Shown here: positions 1-12,939 of the stretch, piece by piece
Position numbering within the stretch: the stretch's first letter is position 1
Layout: each line of letters begins with the position of its first letter
Source of the DNA: Siphonodentalium dalli
Lineage: Eukaryota; Mollusca; Scaphopoda; Gadilida; Siphonodentaliidae
DNA length: 64,000 nt
Assembly (NCBI GenBank): GCA_032622095.1
Contig: CP136061.1
Location: 8,894,447-8,958,446, forward strand
Direction of reading: 5' to 3'
Position numbers and translations under genes: made by a program
The notes under the pieces: model-generated
What the model saw: the letters and a program-made list of their open reading frames with translations, nothing else
Database searches by the model: none
What the model was told of the DNA's origin: nothing

Positions 1-2240
1 GCCGGTGAGTCATATTTACATTCATATATGGTTCATAAGTTATGACCCGCCGATGAGTCACATTTACATTCATATATGGTTCATAAGTTATGACCCGCCG
101 GTGAGTCACATTTACATTCATATATGGTTCATAAGTTATGACCCGCCGGTGAGTCACATTTACATTCATATATGGTTCATAAGTTATAACTCGCCGGTGA
201 GTCACATTTACATTCATATATGGTTCATAAGTTATAACCCGCCGGTGAGTCATATTTACATTCATATATGGTTCATAAGTTATAACCCGCCGGTGAGTCA
301 CATTTACATTCATATATGGTTCATAAGTTATAACCCGCCGGTGAGTCGCATTTACATTCATATTTGGTTCATAAGTTATAACCCGCCGGTGAGTCATATT
401 TACAGTCATATATGGTTCATAAGTTATAACCCGCCGGTGAGTCACATTTACATTCATATGTGGTTCATAAGTTATAACCCGCCGGTGAGTCATATTTACA
501 TTCATATATGGTTCATAAGTTATAACCCGCCGGTGAGTCACGCTTACATTCATATATGGTTCATAAGTTATAACTCGCCGGTGAGTCATATTTACATTCA
601 TATATGGTTCATAAGTTATAACCCGCCGGTGAGTCACATTTACATTCATATATGGTTCATAAGTTATAACTCGCCGGTGAGTCACATTTACATTCATATA
701 TGGTTCATAAGTTATAACCCGCCGGTGAGTCACATTCACATTCATATGTGGTTCATAAGTTATAACCCGCCGGTGAGTCACATTTACATTCATATGTGGT
801 TCATAAGTTATAACCCGCCGGTGAGTCACATTTACAGTCATATGTGGTTCATAAGTTATAACCCGCCGGTGAGTCACATTTACAGTCATATATGGTTCAT
901 AAGTTATATCCCGCCGGTGAGTCACATTTACATTCATATATGGTTCATAAGTTATAACACGCCGGTGAGTCACATTTACAGTCATATGTGGTTTATAAGT
1001 TATAACCAGCCGATGAGTCACATTTACAGTCATATATGGTTCATAAGTTATAACCCGCCGGTGAGTCACATTTACAGTCATATATGGTTCATAAGTTATA
1101 ACCCGATGGTGAGTCACATTTATAGTCATATATGGTCGATAACTTACAACTCGCCGGTTAGTCACATTTACAGTCATATATGGTTCATAAGTTATAACCC
1201 GATGGTGAGTCACATTTACAGTCATATATGGTTCATAAGTTATAACCCGCCGGTGAGTCATATTTACATTCATATATGGTTCATAAGTTATAACCCGCCG
1301 GTGAGTCATATTTACAGTCATATATGGTTCATAAGTTATAACCCGCCGGTGAGTCACATTTACATTCATATATGGTTCATAAGTTATAACCCGCCGGTGA
1401 GTCACATTTACATTCATATATGGTTCATAAGTTATAACCCGCCGGTGAGTCACATTTACATTCATATATGGTTCATAAGTTATAACCCGCCGGTGAGTCA
1501 CATTTACATTCATATATGGTTCATAAGTTATAACCCGCCGGTGAGTCATATTTACATTCATATATGGTTCATAAGTTATAACCCGCCGGTGAGTCACGCT
1601 TACATTCATATATGGTTCATAAGTTATGACCCGCCGGTGAGTCATATTTACATTCATATATGGTTCATAAGTTATGACCCGCCGATGAGTCACATTTACA
1701 TTCATATATGGTTCATAAGTTATGACCCGCCTGTGAGTCACATTTACATTCATATATGGTTCATAAGTTATGACCCGCCGGTGAGTCATATTTACATTCA
1801 TATATGGTTCATAAGTTATAACCCGCCGGTGAGTCACATTTACATTCATATATGGTTCATAAGTTATAACCCGCCGGTGAGTCACATTTACATTCATATA
1901 TGGTTCATAAGTTATAACCCGCCGGTGAGTCATATTTACATTCATATATGGTTCATAAGTTATAACCCGCCGGTGAGTCACATTTACATTCATATATGGT
2001 TCATAAGTTATAACCCGCCGGTGAGTCACATTTACATTCATATATGGTTCATAAGTTATAAACCCGCCGGTGAGTCACATTTACAGTCATATATGGTCGA
2101 TAACTTATAACCCGCCTGTGAGTCATATTTACAGTCATATGTGGTTCATAAGTTATTACCCGCCGGTGAGTCACATTTACAGTCATATATGGTTCATAAG
2201 TTATAACCCGCTGGTGAGTCACATTTACAGTCATATATGG
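1..2240. repeat. 48-bp minisatellite, about 46 tandem copies
   Basis: A 48-bp unit is repeated head to tail from the first base, so the array runs out of the window on the left. Units differ mainly at a few positions (cat/cac after gagt, acattca/acagtca, tatgac/tataac) and variants cluster in blocks. Because 48 is divisible by three, one plus-strand frame stays open for about 700 codons as a 16-residue repeat. An extra A near 2061 ends that frame. The open frame is a consequence of unit length; no signal or domain suggests a protein. Confidence 0.95.
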
Positions 2241-4170
2241 TAATCAAATTAATTGACGGATAATTGATTGGGCAATGCGTGGCGTGGCACACATGCTCGT
2301 GTAAAACATTATATTGATACGGACCGTAAACTCAAGCCACTCACTGACCAGTGACTATACAATAACTGAAATTAGTATATGGGACTAGTATCCATATAAT
2401 ATAACATTTATTTGATACATTTACTTGAAAACTGCAAAAACATTACAACAACGATAATTTGTATTTTCGAATTCCGGCTAATGTAACGTTACTTCGTACT
2501 CAACAGACTTTCAAATAGACTATTGAAACCAACAACAACATATGAGTACAGTATCCCTTTAAACATATATATTGTATAGAATGAGCTTTCCAACGTGTAT
2601 TTATTTCGACCAACCTAGAACATTCAAGCCGGGTCTACCCCCTTTAAACCAGCCCGTTGAGAAACTCACATGATAACGCGATCGTCATCGTGACGTTTCG
2701 ACCAGATTAACCAATCGTGAGACGTATTGCAAATATTCGTTCAGTTCATGTTACGGTATATATATAATTCCCTATACCTGCATGGAGGTCAAAATGTGGA
2801 ATTATACTCAATAAAACGGACGGCTCTGATAGTCCATTTCCTGAAGTTACAGGTGGAAATTACCTTTCAACTCAAGGGTGGAGTTAATTTGAGCGAACAC
2901 CCCACCATCGAGACCACTACTCAACTGAGAATAAGACATATGTTGGCGATAAGAACATACCGAGGCATTATGAGTCGGCAGCTATAGTTAGGCGTACATA
3001 TAGACGGAAGGAAAGTTGGATATAGGCGGATAGGCAATTTAAATCATGTAATGTGTGGTGCACAGATAAGGGAATTAAACCTGCACAATATACGATTTGA
3101 CAATACTTTATTTTCTTCAGTTGGCTCCAAATAAAATAACTTAATCTCGTATTCTTGAGCTCGCGTGATTGACGTGCCATGATACTGCCATATCAGTCCC
3201 ATACATATGTTAGCCAAAACTAACATCATGTGACTCATATGTGAATGTCTATAGCGAGCATAACTTTCATTAGAAAACGACTTTCACAATCGTCGTTGTC
3301 ACAGTCGCATACTCGGCGTTGTCAATTGAGTGCGATGGTACCACCCTCAATTTTGGCTATCAAGCTATCAATCACACAACTGAGGTGAACATTAGTTCTG
3401 AAAAATCACCCAAATACTTATGGCAATGTTAATATTTGGTTTCCACTCAATATAATAGGACATTATATATATTTTCTCAAATCTAGAGACGAATTTCACA
3501 CAGTGTTGTGTGTAAAACCAAAACAACCGGTCTATTTATGTCAAGGATTATGTATTGTTGTGCTAACCGTCTAGTGCTGAACTCTTTACAGATTATCGAA
3601 CCGAAGATCGCCGTACCTAATAGTAATATAATATGTGGTACATATCTGTCTGCATTTCTCAAAATATTAATTTATCACATTAGTCTGGTCGCGGAATCGT
3701 TGAACTGCCGTAGCACCGTGGTTGTCAAGCCGCATAATCGTGAAATTGGTCGCCGAATCGTCAAAACGATTCTGCCTTGTGAATATTCCAATGAATGTTC
3801 TCACGAAAACATTGGTGCAACGATAATTATTTCTATTTATATAAGGCTATACATGTAAATAAGAGACAATTGGCTCCATTAGACATTGAGCGAGCTCACC
3901 AAAGTTAAGAAATGTCGAACACGGTTAGTCCGTGGATGAATGACTGGCTGGCGATGCCATGCCCTGCTAAATATCTGTGTGATTCTGGAACGTTTTTTCT
4001 ATGTTACATACGCCACAAAGTAAACTATCTACAATAATGCGAACAACAATTAAGCGACCATGTTGTTCAGTGATGTCACGTGAATATGCATGCAGGGTTT
4101 TTTAGTTTATTTATCCAATACATATGCATACATGGTTTGCATAGGAGACTCAATATATAAGAGAATGTAG
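2241..4170. other. non-coding, no gene recognised
   Basis: AT-rich sequence with only short open frames. None has recognisable domains, and I see no repeat or RNA gene. Confidence 0.6.
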
Positions 4171-4173
4171 AAA

Positions 4174-4738
4174 ATATTACTCTCTGCATATGGCACACGT
4201 TGTTGTTTGAGCAGATATTACTCTCTGTATATGGCACACGTTGTTGTTTGATAAGATTACTCTCTGTATATGGCACACATTACTCTCTGTATATGGCACA
4301 CATTACTCTTTGTATATGGCACACATTACTCTCTGTATATGGCACACATTACTATCTGTATATGGCACACATTACTCTCTGTATATGGCACACGTTGTTG
4401 TTTGATCAGATATTACGCTCTGTATATGGTACACACTACTCCCTGTATATGGCACACGTTGTTGTTTGAGCAGATATTACTCTCTGTATATGGCACACAT
4501 TACTCTCTGTATATGGCCCACATTACTCTCTGTATATCGCACACATTACTCTATGTATATCGCACACATTACTCTCTGTATATGGCACACGTTGCTGTTT
4601 GATCAGATATTACTCTCTGTATATGGCACACATTACTCTCTGTATATGGCACACATTACTCTCTGAATATGGCACACTACTCCCTGTATATGTCACACAT
4701 TACTCTCTGTATATGCACACATTACTCTCTGAATTTTA
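4174..4738. repeat. 23-bp tandem repeat with interspersed 18-bp insert
   Basis: The unit is attactctctgtatatggcacac (23 bp), about 20 copies. At several places a short block starting gttgttgtttga and ending agat separates units, forming a second-order repeat. Overlapping frames through the array (4200-4666) give low-complexity LYMAHIT-like peptides that are artefacts. The final units drop bases near 4670 and 4715. Confidence 0.93.
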
Positions 4739-5406
4739 GCTATAGCTTACATATGTGTATTATACTCCAAGAAAGGACTATGCGCAACGTGACCCCACGA
4801 CGTTGCTACCTTAGCGGCGTATCAACAAAAACTCTCACCTCGAAATTGGGTCACATCTATACTTTAGCGTTTCGGATGGTTTGAACGAATAAATTAATGC
4901 ATACAAGTCGATTAAAATAGTAATGTAGCTACATTTTCGATGATTAAATGTCCCTCATAGGACTAAATTTTAGCTTTCACTATTCTTTTCCCATCACTTT
5001 AGACAGTTTGCACAGCACAAAATTTGAAAAATTTACTTTTCTCAGAATTTGCATGGTTATTTTCAATCTAGCAAATTCTGAACTATAAAAGTTTGAATGA
5101 ATTTGCTTTTTGTTTGAGAACATTGACATTTGGTTGAATGAATTTCACATTTCTGATTTCTGAACATGGATTAATATTATATTAGGACTTATATCTTGTT
5201 GATTGCTGACAAATCACCCCAATGTTCCATAAATCCAAGATCTCATCACATGTACTGTAACTGCGTATTCATGCGTAACGGGAATATTACTCTTCGATAT
5301 TACCAATTACTCTTTGAAATTACCAAAATGCAGGTTGTTTTTGTCTCAAATCTGACGTACATTTGCCCAAAAACTATAGTGTCGTTTGGCGTAAGATAAA
5401 AACAAC
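4739..5406. other. non-coding, nothing recognised
   Basis: AT-rich sequence with several diverged copies of an 'aatttgcttt/gaatttgc' theme around 5030-5150. No gene seen. Confidence 0.5.
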
Positions 5407-5543
5407 AATAGCATAGTGTGTTTTGAGATGTGTTTTTTCTCTCAACTCGTTAGAAGTATGATTTTTCGTTCGACAGAGCCTCGCGAAAAATCATTCTTCT
5501 AACTCATTGAGATAAAACACATCTCAAAACACACTATGCTATT
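5407..5543. mobile_element. short foldback / MITE-like hairpin
   Basis: Arms of about 61 bp (5407-5468 and 5484-5543) are nearly perfect reverse complements. The outer ends read aatagcatagtgtgttttga and its complement, and a 15-bp loop lies between. No coding capacity. No convincing target duplication was found, so the superfamily is open. Confidence 0.8.
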
Positions 5544-8280
5544 ATCGGATATTTATTTGGGGGAAATGTTCAGTTTAATGTTGATAACTTTGTCTTCTGA
5601 TTTTCTAATTTCATTTAAATCATCATCACTCGTTGTGTAACGGTTCTCTTATGTTATTATATAAATTACAGGTTAGTAGTAAATGGCAGCGTGCAACATT
5701 ATTACAATCGTGCTTTAGTCTAATATATACAACTTGAATTACAATGACGTCATTGTGATGATTTCATGTTTAATACCTAGTCAGCGAACATTCGATGCAA
5801 AAACCGAAGATGCCCTGATTGTATAAACGATACATAATTTTTGTGCTAAGAAATATAAAACAAACAAACTAAAAGAATATACATGTTAATTAAAATATTC
5901 CAAAGACCTCACTCTCATTATTCCTATACTCGGTTCCACTGACACATGTATATTCATAGTATTCATTCATTATGTCGACCATGTAGGTGCCTTTACATAT
6001 GAACCACTCTTCGTACCATTGCCCTAACAAAGCTTATTTAAAAAACCCAGTCTGCACACGATGAACGTAACCCGAAAAACAATCAAATTCATTCTGCCAT
6101 CTACATCATATAATCTGTCATCACACTCAGGGGTGATAGGAAGACAGTCAGTCATGACTATATCAACCCTAACAATATGTATAGTCTATTAATATTATAT
6201 TTATTTGTAATTGTACTTTCCATGTGTATATTGTAAATAAAATTATCATATCCTATTCTATCTTCAGGTGAGCTTCAAGACGGATGCAATACGATTCAAC
6301 ATCGATTATACCGTTACGTCCAGTTATGCGGAAATTGATTGCATACATTTCACTGGAACAGAATGAACATAACACTGGCCAACAATGGAAACTGGTCAAA
6401 ACTAGAAACAAAATACTTTAACATCTCTTTAGTGTCAACACTGGAAACATAATACGTTAAAACCTCTTTATGATAACACTGGAAACTAATAAAATTAATC
6501 TTCAAATATCTGCGTTATTTAGTAAACATTTGTCCCTTTAGTAAACATTTGTCCCTTTAGTAAACATTTGTCCCTTTAGTAAACATTTGTCCCTTTAGTA
6601 AACATTTGTCCCTTTAAAGGCACGGGAGGCCTTTGCGGCGATGCTATTGCTGTTAAAATAATCACACCCATTAAAAGTACCATAAAGAGAAAGAATATTA
6701 AACTAGAATGCACTCTTAGAGATGCCGACTTGCGCAAAGCTACCGATAGTATACACTGAAGGGGTGCAGGAAGGTATGTCGGGTGGGTAGTCCGAGAGGC
6801 AAAAAATCTTATTTTTTACAACCTCATACAAATGTTATACTAAAGACCTTTTGTGCTCATATTTAACATTTTAACAGTTTAAAACTTATTATAGCTGCAA
6901 AAACACCTTATTTATGTTACTGGACCCGTATATGGGCTTTATTGAAGGTGGTATAAAGCTGACATGTTGCATATGGGACGGTGGGGTGAAAAACTTCCTT
7001 CCCGACACCCTTCGAACGAAGCTTCGAGAAATGTAAAACTGAAATAAATAAACTTTTCCGCATGTAACTACCTGTAGGACTTTTAAACCTAGATCATTGT
7101 GTGCATGGAAAAGAGCGAGCAGCTTTCAAACATTAATGTGACTATCAATGGCTAGAAAATAACGTTCATCAGTGCATCAAGCTAATCAATGAATTATTTG
7201 CATGTTTATCAACTCAGATGAATATGTTGATCTCACAACACCTACAGTCTGACATAGTGACTGCTTGTCATTTTGTATAAAGAAGATGTTCCAGTAGACA
7301 GGTTGTATCGAATAATGGTAGATAATGTGCTGGTTGACAGACTAATCAATCTGGAATTAGTTAGAAATTGTGTCTATCCTGCACAACGACCTTGCAGATA
7401 CACCTATCAGCAATTTATAAAATAATATTTCCAATTGCATCCTGGCAAATACATGTATCCTCTCTAGATACCGGTATGTATTTATTTCCAAAATATGTCA
7501 ACTCTAGTTGAATTGACGCTTAACAACTGATATGTCATGGATATGTCTACATAACATCAACAGTGACTCGAAAGTCAAGATTGAGTTCACTGTCCTGAGA
7601 TGTTATGAGCTTAAAATGTGTTAGAGCCAAATAGCCAAAACACATGTTCGGTTCGTGTAATAGCTTGCTGGTGGAAATGATACCTCACTGGATATACAGG
7701 GGATGTGCTGGGAGATGTATCATTTGTTTTTGTAAAATTGGATGCATATGCCTTATAATAGTGTTTTATGTGCAACTATCAACTGCTGATGGGTTACTGA
7801 CTTACTGTATAAGTGTATTTGTCCACTATATTGATGCGTTATAATTTCCATTTAGCAGATTGGAATTTGACCACACAGGAAGAACTATAGCATACTCTCA
7901 TCACACGTTGACTTGGAAACTCCATTGAATGGATATGTATAATGTGGTAGACATATGCCTATCAGCCCGTATTTAAAGAAAAAATATTTACCTGTATATT
8001 CCATTTTTTTTAATTAAACAGCTTCTGAAACAGATGAAACTGTCGTTTGATATAAAGGAGATAATTTCCCAGTCATGTGAGTGATATCAGTAGGGTTTTC
8101 TGCATTTTTTTTTACTTGGGCTTGGGCTACTGAGGCTAACATTTTGAAAATTCCCGTGGCATCCTCATACATGTACTCCCCCAAACCTCTAACTTTTGAT
8201 GTATTACCATTAATCCATTTGACAAATTAGACTTAACCCAAATATTACACAGTAAAAATAAAAATTTCAATTAAAAATTG
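5544..8280. other. non-coding with minor repeats
   Basis: No gene recognised. 6370-6490 holds three diverged copies of a roughly 55-bp unit containing 'acactggaaac'. The 19-bp repeat at 6520-6616 is listed separately. The 66-codon frame at 7644-7844 has no domain and no coding signature. Confidence 0.5.
6520..6616. repeat. 19-bp tandem repeat, 5 copies
   Basis: Five essentially perfect copies of tccctttagtaaacatttg. Such perfection suggests recent expansion. Confidence 0.95.
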
Positions 8281-8436
8281 TTTATGAATAGAACCTGGTG
8301 CAAAATGGAACAGTGGAGGTTTCGGGCAATTTCACCTCTTCACAATACAAACCGTTAATAAAACCATGCATACATGTAGCTCGAAGACGAGTATGACTCG
8401 CCACACAGTAACATTTCACCAGGCTCTGTTCATAAA
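8281..8436. mobile_element. MITE-like element with imperfect 26-bp terminal inverted repeats
   Basis: The left end (8281-8307) contains gaacctggtgcaaaatg and the right end (8412-8436) contains the complement catttcaccaggctctgttc with mismatches. The interior is about 100 bp and non-coding. I could not identify a target duplication. Confidence 0.55.
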
Positions 8437-8692
8437 CTTAAGTGAATTCACAACTCTTTGTACTCAAGATATAATATGAGCATAGGCTAGTGTAATTAAC
8501 GAACCACAGCTAAAACACACTCATAAGCTAGGATATATCTGCCTTTTTAAAATCTTATAAAAATAACTGCATACATTCATATTCCCATCAAATAAGATTC
8601 AATTAAGCCTTAAGTCGTGGTATGATTAATTACACTTCAGACATGCACAATGGTTCATTAAATTTCGTATATCAATTAGAGCAATCACACAT

Positions 8693-9811
8693 CAGGGCTA
8701 AGCTTGCCACGATTATTCGACTAACCTTCGACAGGTGTGGTAGTCGACGGTTATTTACTTTCGTCGACTAATCGCCCAAACGGGGGTATGGTTGTCTATT
8801 TAAGCAGTACTATGCGCAAATACAATGGCTGGAAGTAAAAGTTAACAGTGTATATAGCACAATTTAGCACCCGACAGCCTGTTCTGTCGCCACCTCTGAT
8901 GCGGCTTCCTTTGATAACGCAGCCGACGTTTGGCGGTCATCATCAAAGAGTTGGGTGTGCCTTTGATGTGTTACAGGCTTGCCATTGTTTATATATTATG
9001 TTTAACTGTAAACGTATCTTCCTATGGATCTGTAATTAGCGATCATCATATCCAAAATGGACGACATGCATGGGACTGCATCTATATTTCTTTTTTCAAA
9101 TTTCATACTGAAAAACGTGCACCATTATTGATAATAATTGACAAAGTCACAAAGTTCGCGGGACATGGAATGTTCAGTGTTACTAGACAGTTAATCCATA
9201 ACAAGTTGGTGTCATCACTTATTAGTTAGACATACATCACATTCTCCAACTTGGTAACGTATATACCCCCCACACGCTACCGCGCTGCACGATGAATAAC
9301 AAAACTAAAAGTACAGTAACAGGCAGCGCGCACACATACCGAAACCCCCGAAATAAAATTAAATGCTATAATATGTCAGGTGACGCAATCGGTACACAAT
9401 GGGAGTTTCCATAGTCCGTTTTCAATAAGTATGCGACAATTCCGCATGCTTTCATTTGGCACCGTGACGGCGATGCATGTTCACGGGGAACATTGATTGA
9501 CTGGACAGATATATTTTTTTAATGTCTCGTCCGCGGGAATAGCGATGAGGAGGGCATTTACCTGCTGCGTAAATTTGAGTTTAGGTGGCCGATGACGGGC
9601 GGGGGCCTCAGAATTACCAGCCTGCTTACTGACAGATTATAACTGTGTTCAGACTGGATGTAATGTAGTCATTGTAATTTCGATTTGATCACGTCTTTAC
9701 CTGGGTGCAATATAGGCCACATATATAAACGATTAATCGATTAATCGACTAACCGTCGACTATAGCGGTCGATTAGTCGATTGTGAAAACCCATAGTCGT
9801 GGCAACCCTAA
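8693..9811. mobile_element. non-autonomous DNA transposon, hAT-like
   Basis: Both ends carry the block TTGCCACGA followed inward by sequences rich in CGACTAATCG/GTCGACGGTTAGTCGA (8713-8771 and, inverted, 9728-9785). The ends read agggctaagcttgccacga and, on the other strand, tagggttgccacga. CGACTAATCG-rich ends next to a (C)AGGG terminus are typical of hAT-type non-autonomous elements. That assignment is inference, since no 8-bp target duplication was confirmed. The open frames at 8848-9229 show no transposase motif. Confidence 0.6.
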
Positions 9812-9984
9812 TCAGACCATGTGGGAAATCGGAGATTCACAATGCAAACAGACTACGAGTTCACCACGTCAAACTTAAAACCTAAACAAACCTTTTAAAA
9901 GCCGTATATACCTTTTGTACAAATTATTATAGAATATAAACTCCCAACATCTAACAGTGTTCAAAAGATTTAGTCATGCAAAGA

Positions 9985-10310
9985 TTAAAATCCAAGATGG
10001 CTGCTGGCGGCCATGTTTTTTTCCGAATGACCCCAAAATGACTCGTTCCCATCTACATGTCAATATTAACATCCATGACACATTTCATGATGATCAGACA
10101 AACAGTATGGCCTGTAGCCCGTGCTAATTGATTGAATTTTGAAATCCAAGATGGCCACGGCCATGTTGTTTTGCCGCATGCCCTAAAATGACTTGTACCC
10201 ATCTACATGTCAATGTCAACAGCTATGACAAATTTCATAATGATCCGACCAAAGGTACGACATGTAGCCTGTATTGTTGACGCATCACACACCCACACAC
10301 ACACACACGG
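9985..10310. repeat. two tandem diverged copies of a ~150-bp repeat plus CA tract
   Basis: The block beginning 'aatccaagatggc' with 'ggccatgtt', 'cccatctacatgtcaat' and 'atgacacatttcat' occurs at 9985-10125 and again at 10140-10275. It is followed by a (CA)n tract at 10288-10308. A degenerate relative lies at about 14570-14650. Probably a dispersed retroposon-like repeat; the class is not determined. Confidence 0.7.
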
Positions 10311-10434
10311 ACGACGGATACTAAGCCATGGTTTTACAAAGTAAAGTTGAGCTAATAAGGTTGCTATGCATACATGTACATGTTAACTAGTAGCTTTCTG
10401 AAAATTTGCGAAAACACCCACATCTATTTACATG

Positions 10435-10554
10435 CAAAAGAGAATACATTCGCCTAACAATATTTACCTCAACCTTGTAAGCCAGTGCATTCTCTTGTCT
10501 CAGTGCGAGGCTCCTTATGTGACACTCGGATATACACCGTAAGAGAATGCACTG
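10435..10554 (+). repeat. dispersed hairpin repeat, copy 1
   Basis: A hairpin with arms cagtgcattctct / agagaatgcactg (10482-10554) is preceded by cctaacaatatttacct. The same module occurs inverted at 45611-45722, so it is a dispersed family. Confidence 0.75.
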
Positions 10555-10681
10555 TAGTGCGATCTGGCCATTAGTTCCCGAGAAACCAGTCTGTCCATGC
10601 AGATATGACGTCAAAATGTGAAAATGGAAAGAAACCACATGCAGACCATGTTACACAAAGTGCCGAAATACATACATGCAT

Positions 10682-12873
10682 CGGTGTAACAGGATATCTC
10701 CCCCTGGATATCTCCCCCACCCTGGATATCGCCCCCCATATATGACTAAAACATAATTTCACTCATTTGATATTGTTATACCCTGAAATGGCCATAATTA
10801 TTTTTGTTTTAAGATTTAATATTTTTTTTATATTTCAAAATAAAAAAGTGACAACATTTTTTTATCACGCATTTTATTGTTTATTACTGAAATGGTCAGA
10901 AATTGTTTTTTTTTTAACTAAATGTGTTTTTTTTTCAAATGTCAAGGCTTGATATCCCGTCCACCCCCCCCCCCCCCCCCCACCCAGCACATACATGACA
11001 AAAAAATCATATTATGGTTTTATCACTTATTTTTTTACATAATATTGTCATAAAACATCGAGAAATTAACTTCTGAGAAAAAGTTGTTTGAGTCAGGGTT
11101 TGGGATGGGGGATGTCCAGGTCAGGATATCTCCCCCACCCCTCCCAGCACCTACATGACAAAAAAATCATCTTAAATGGTTTTATCACCCCAAACCCTGA
11201 CTCAAAGAACTTTTTCTTGGAAGAAGTTACTTTCTCACTGTTTCGTGAATATATAAAGCAAAATATGCAATAAAACCATAAGATGATTTTTTTGTCATGT
11301 AGGTGCTGGGTGGGCGGGGAAGATATCCTAACCTTGACATCTTCCCCCCACCCCAAACCCTGACTCAAACAACTTTTTCTTAGAAGAAGTTACTTTCTCG
11401 CTGTTTCATGACTACATGTATATAAAGCAAAATAAGCAATAAAACCATAAGATGATTTTTTTGTCATGATGGTGCTGGGTGGGGGAGATATCCTGACCTG
11501 GACATCTTCTCCCACCCCAAACCCTGACGCGAACAATTTTTCTCAGAAGTAAATTACTCGCTGTTAGATGACTATATAAAGCAATAAAATTATAAGGTGA
11601 TTTTTTTTGTCATGTAGGTGCTGGGTGGCGGGGGGGATACTGGTATCCTGACCTGGACATCTCACCGCCCCAACTCAAACCCTGACTCAAACAACTTTTT
11701 CTCTGAAGAAGTTAATTTCTTGCTGTTTCATGACTATATAAAGCAAAATAAGCAATAAAACCATAAGATGAGTTTTTGTCATGTACATGTAGGTGCTGGG
11801 TTGGGGGAAGATATCCTGACCTGGACACCCGCCCATAAAACCATAAGATGAGTTTTTTGTCATGTAGGTGCTGGTGGGGGGGGGGGGGGGAGATATCCTA
11901 ACCTGGACATTTCCAACCACCCCAAACCCTGACTCAAACAACTTTTTCTTGGAAGAAGTTTCTTTCTCACTGTTTCATGACTATACACTGTTTAAAGCAA
12001 AATAAGCGATAAAACTATAAGATGAATATTTTGTCATGTTGGTGCTGGGTGGGGGGGGGGGGGGAATATCCTAACCTGGACATCTCCCCCCCCCCAAACC
12101 ATGACTCAAACAACTTTTTCTCAGGAGAAATTAATTTCTCGCTGTTTCATGTGTGGGGGGAGATATCCTGACCTGGACGTCTTCTCCCACCCCAAACCCT
12201 GACGCGAACAATTTTTCTCAGAAGTAAATTTCTCGCGGTTTGATGACTATATAAAGCAATAAAATGATAAGGTGATTGTTTTTGTCATGTAGGTGCTGGG
12301 TGGCGGGGGGGATACTGGTATCCTGATCTGGACATCTCACCGCCCCAACCCAAACCCTGACTCAAACAACTTTTGTCTCCGAAGAAGTTAATTTCTTGCT
12401 GTTTCATGACTATATAAAGCAAAATAAGCAATAAAACCATAAGATGATTTTTTGTCATGTACATGTAGGTGCTGGGTTGGGGAAGATATCAAGACCTGGA
12501 CAATTAAATAAAAATAAATTTAAATCTCAAAAGTCATTTTTTTTCTGGCCATTTCAGGATCAAACAATCAAATGTGTGATAAACCAATTTTGTCACTTGG
12601 AAAAAAAATATTTTAATAAAAATAAAAAAATTATTTATTAAAAAAAAACATTTTTCGGACCATTTCAAGATTAAACTATGAAAAGTGTGAAAAAAACAAT
12701 TGTCACTGAGAAAAAAAAAATTTAAGAAAAAAATATATTAAATCTCAAAAAAAAAAATTCTGGCCATTTCAGGGTCAAACAATATCAAATGAGAGAACAT
12801 TTTTTTTAGTCATATATGGGGGGAGATATCCAGGGTGGGAGAGATATCCTGGGGGAGATGATGTGTTACACCG
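10682..12873. mobile_element. 2.2-kb foldback element with internal ~170-bp repeats
   Basis: The two ends are inverted copies. 10682-10850 (cggtgtaacaggatatctcc, catatatgactaaaa, tgaaatggccataatt) matches the reverse complement of about 12700-12873. Between them are eight or more tandem copies of a roughly 170-bp unit (gtgctgggtggg...gatatcctgacctggacatct...aaaccctgactcaaacaactttttc...tataaagcaaaataagcaataaaacca). At least one unit (10970-11190) is inverted. Homopolymers of G, C, A and T are frequent. Open frames here (for example 11093-11368 and 11687-11941) are repeat artefacts. Confidence 0.85.
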
Positions 12874-12939
12874 GTATCCATGCCAAATTTCATCGCTGTC
12901 AGTGCTGAAATGTGGATGGCTTGATGTACATGCATATGG

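Noticed and set aside
5-2110. A 701-codon repetitive protein
   Set aside because: The frame is open only because the 48-bp unit is a multiple of three. There is no natural start context, domain or terminator other than a one-base slip.
4174-4738. CRISPR-like array
   Set aside because: Most units are contiguous, the occasional spacers are identical to each other, and the genome is eukaryotic.
4200-4884. Several short proteins rich in LYMAHIT
   Set aside because: Frames through the 23-bp tandem array.
8848-9229. Transposase remnant inside the hAT-like element
   Set aside because: The two overlapping frames contain no recognisable hAT dimerisation or RNase H-like motif.
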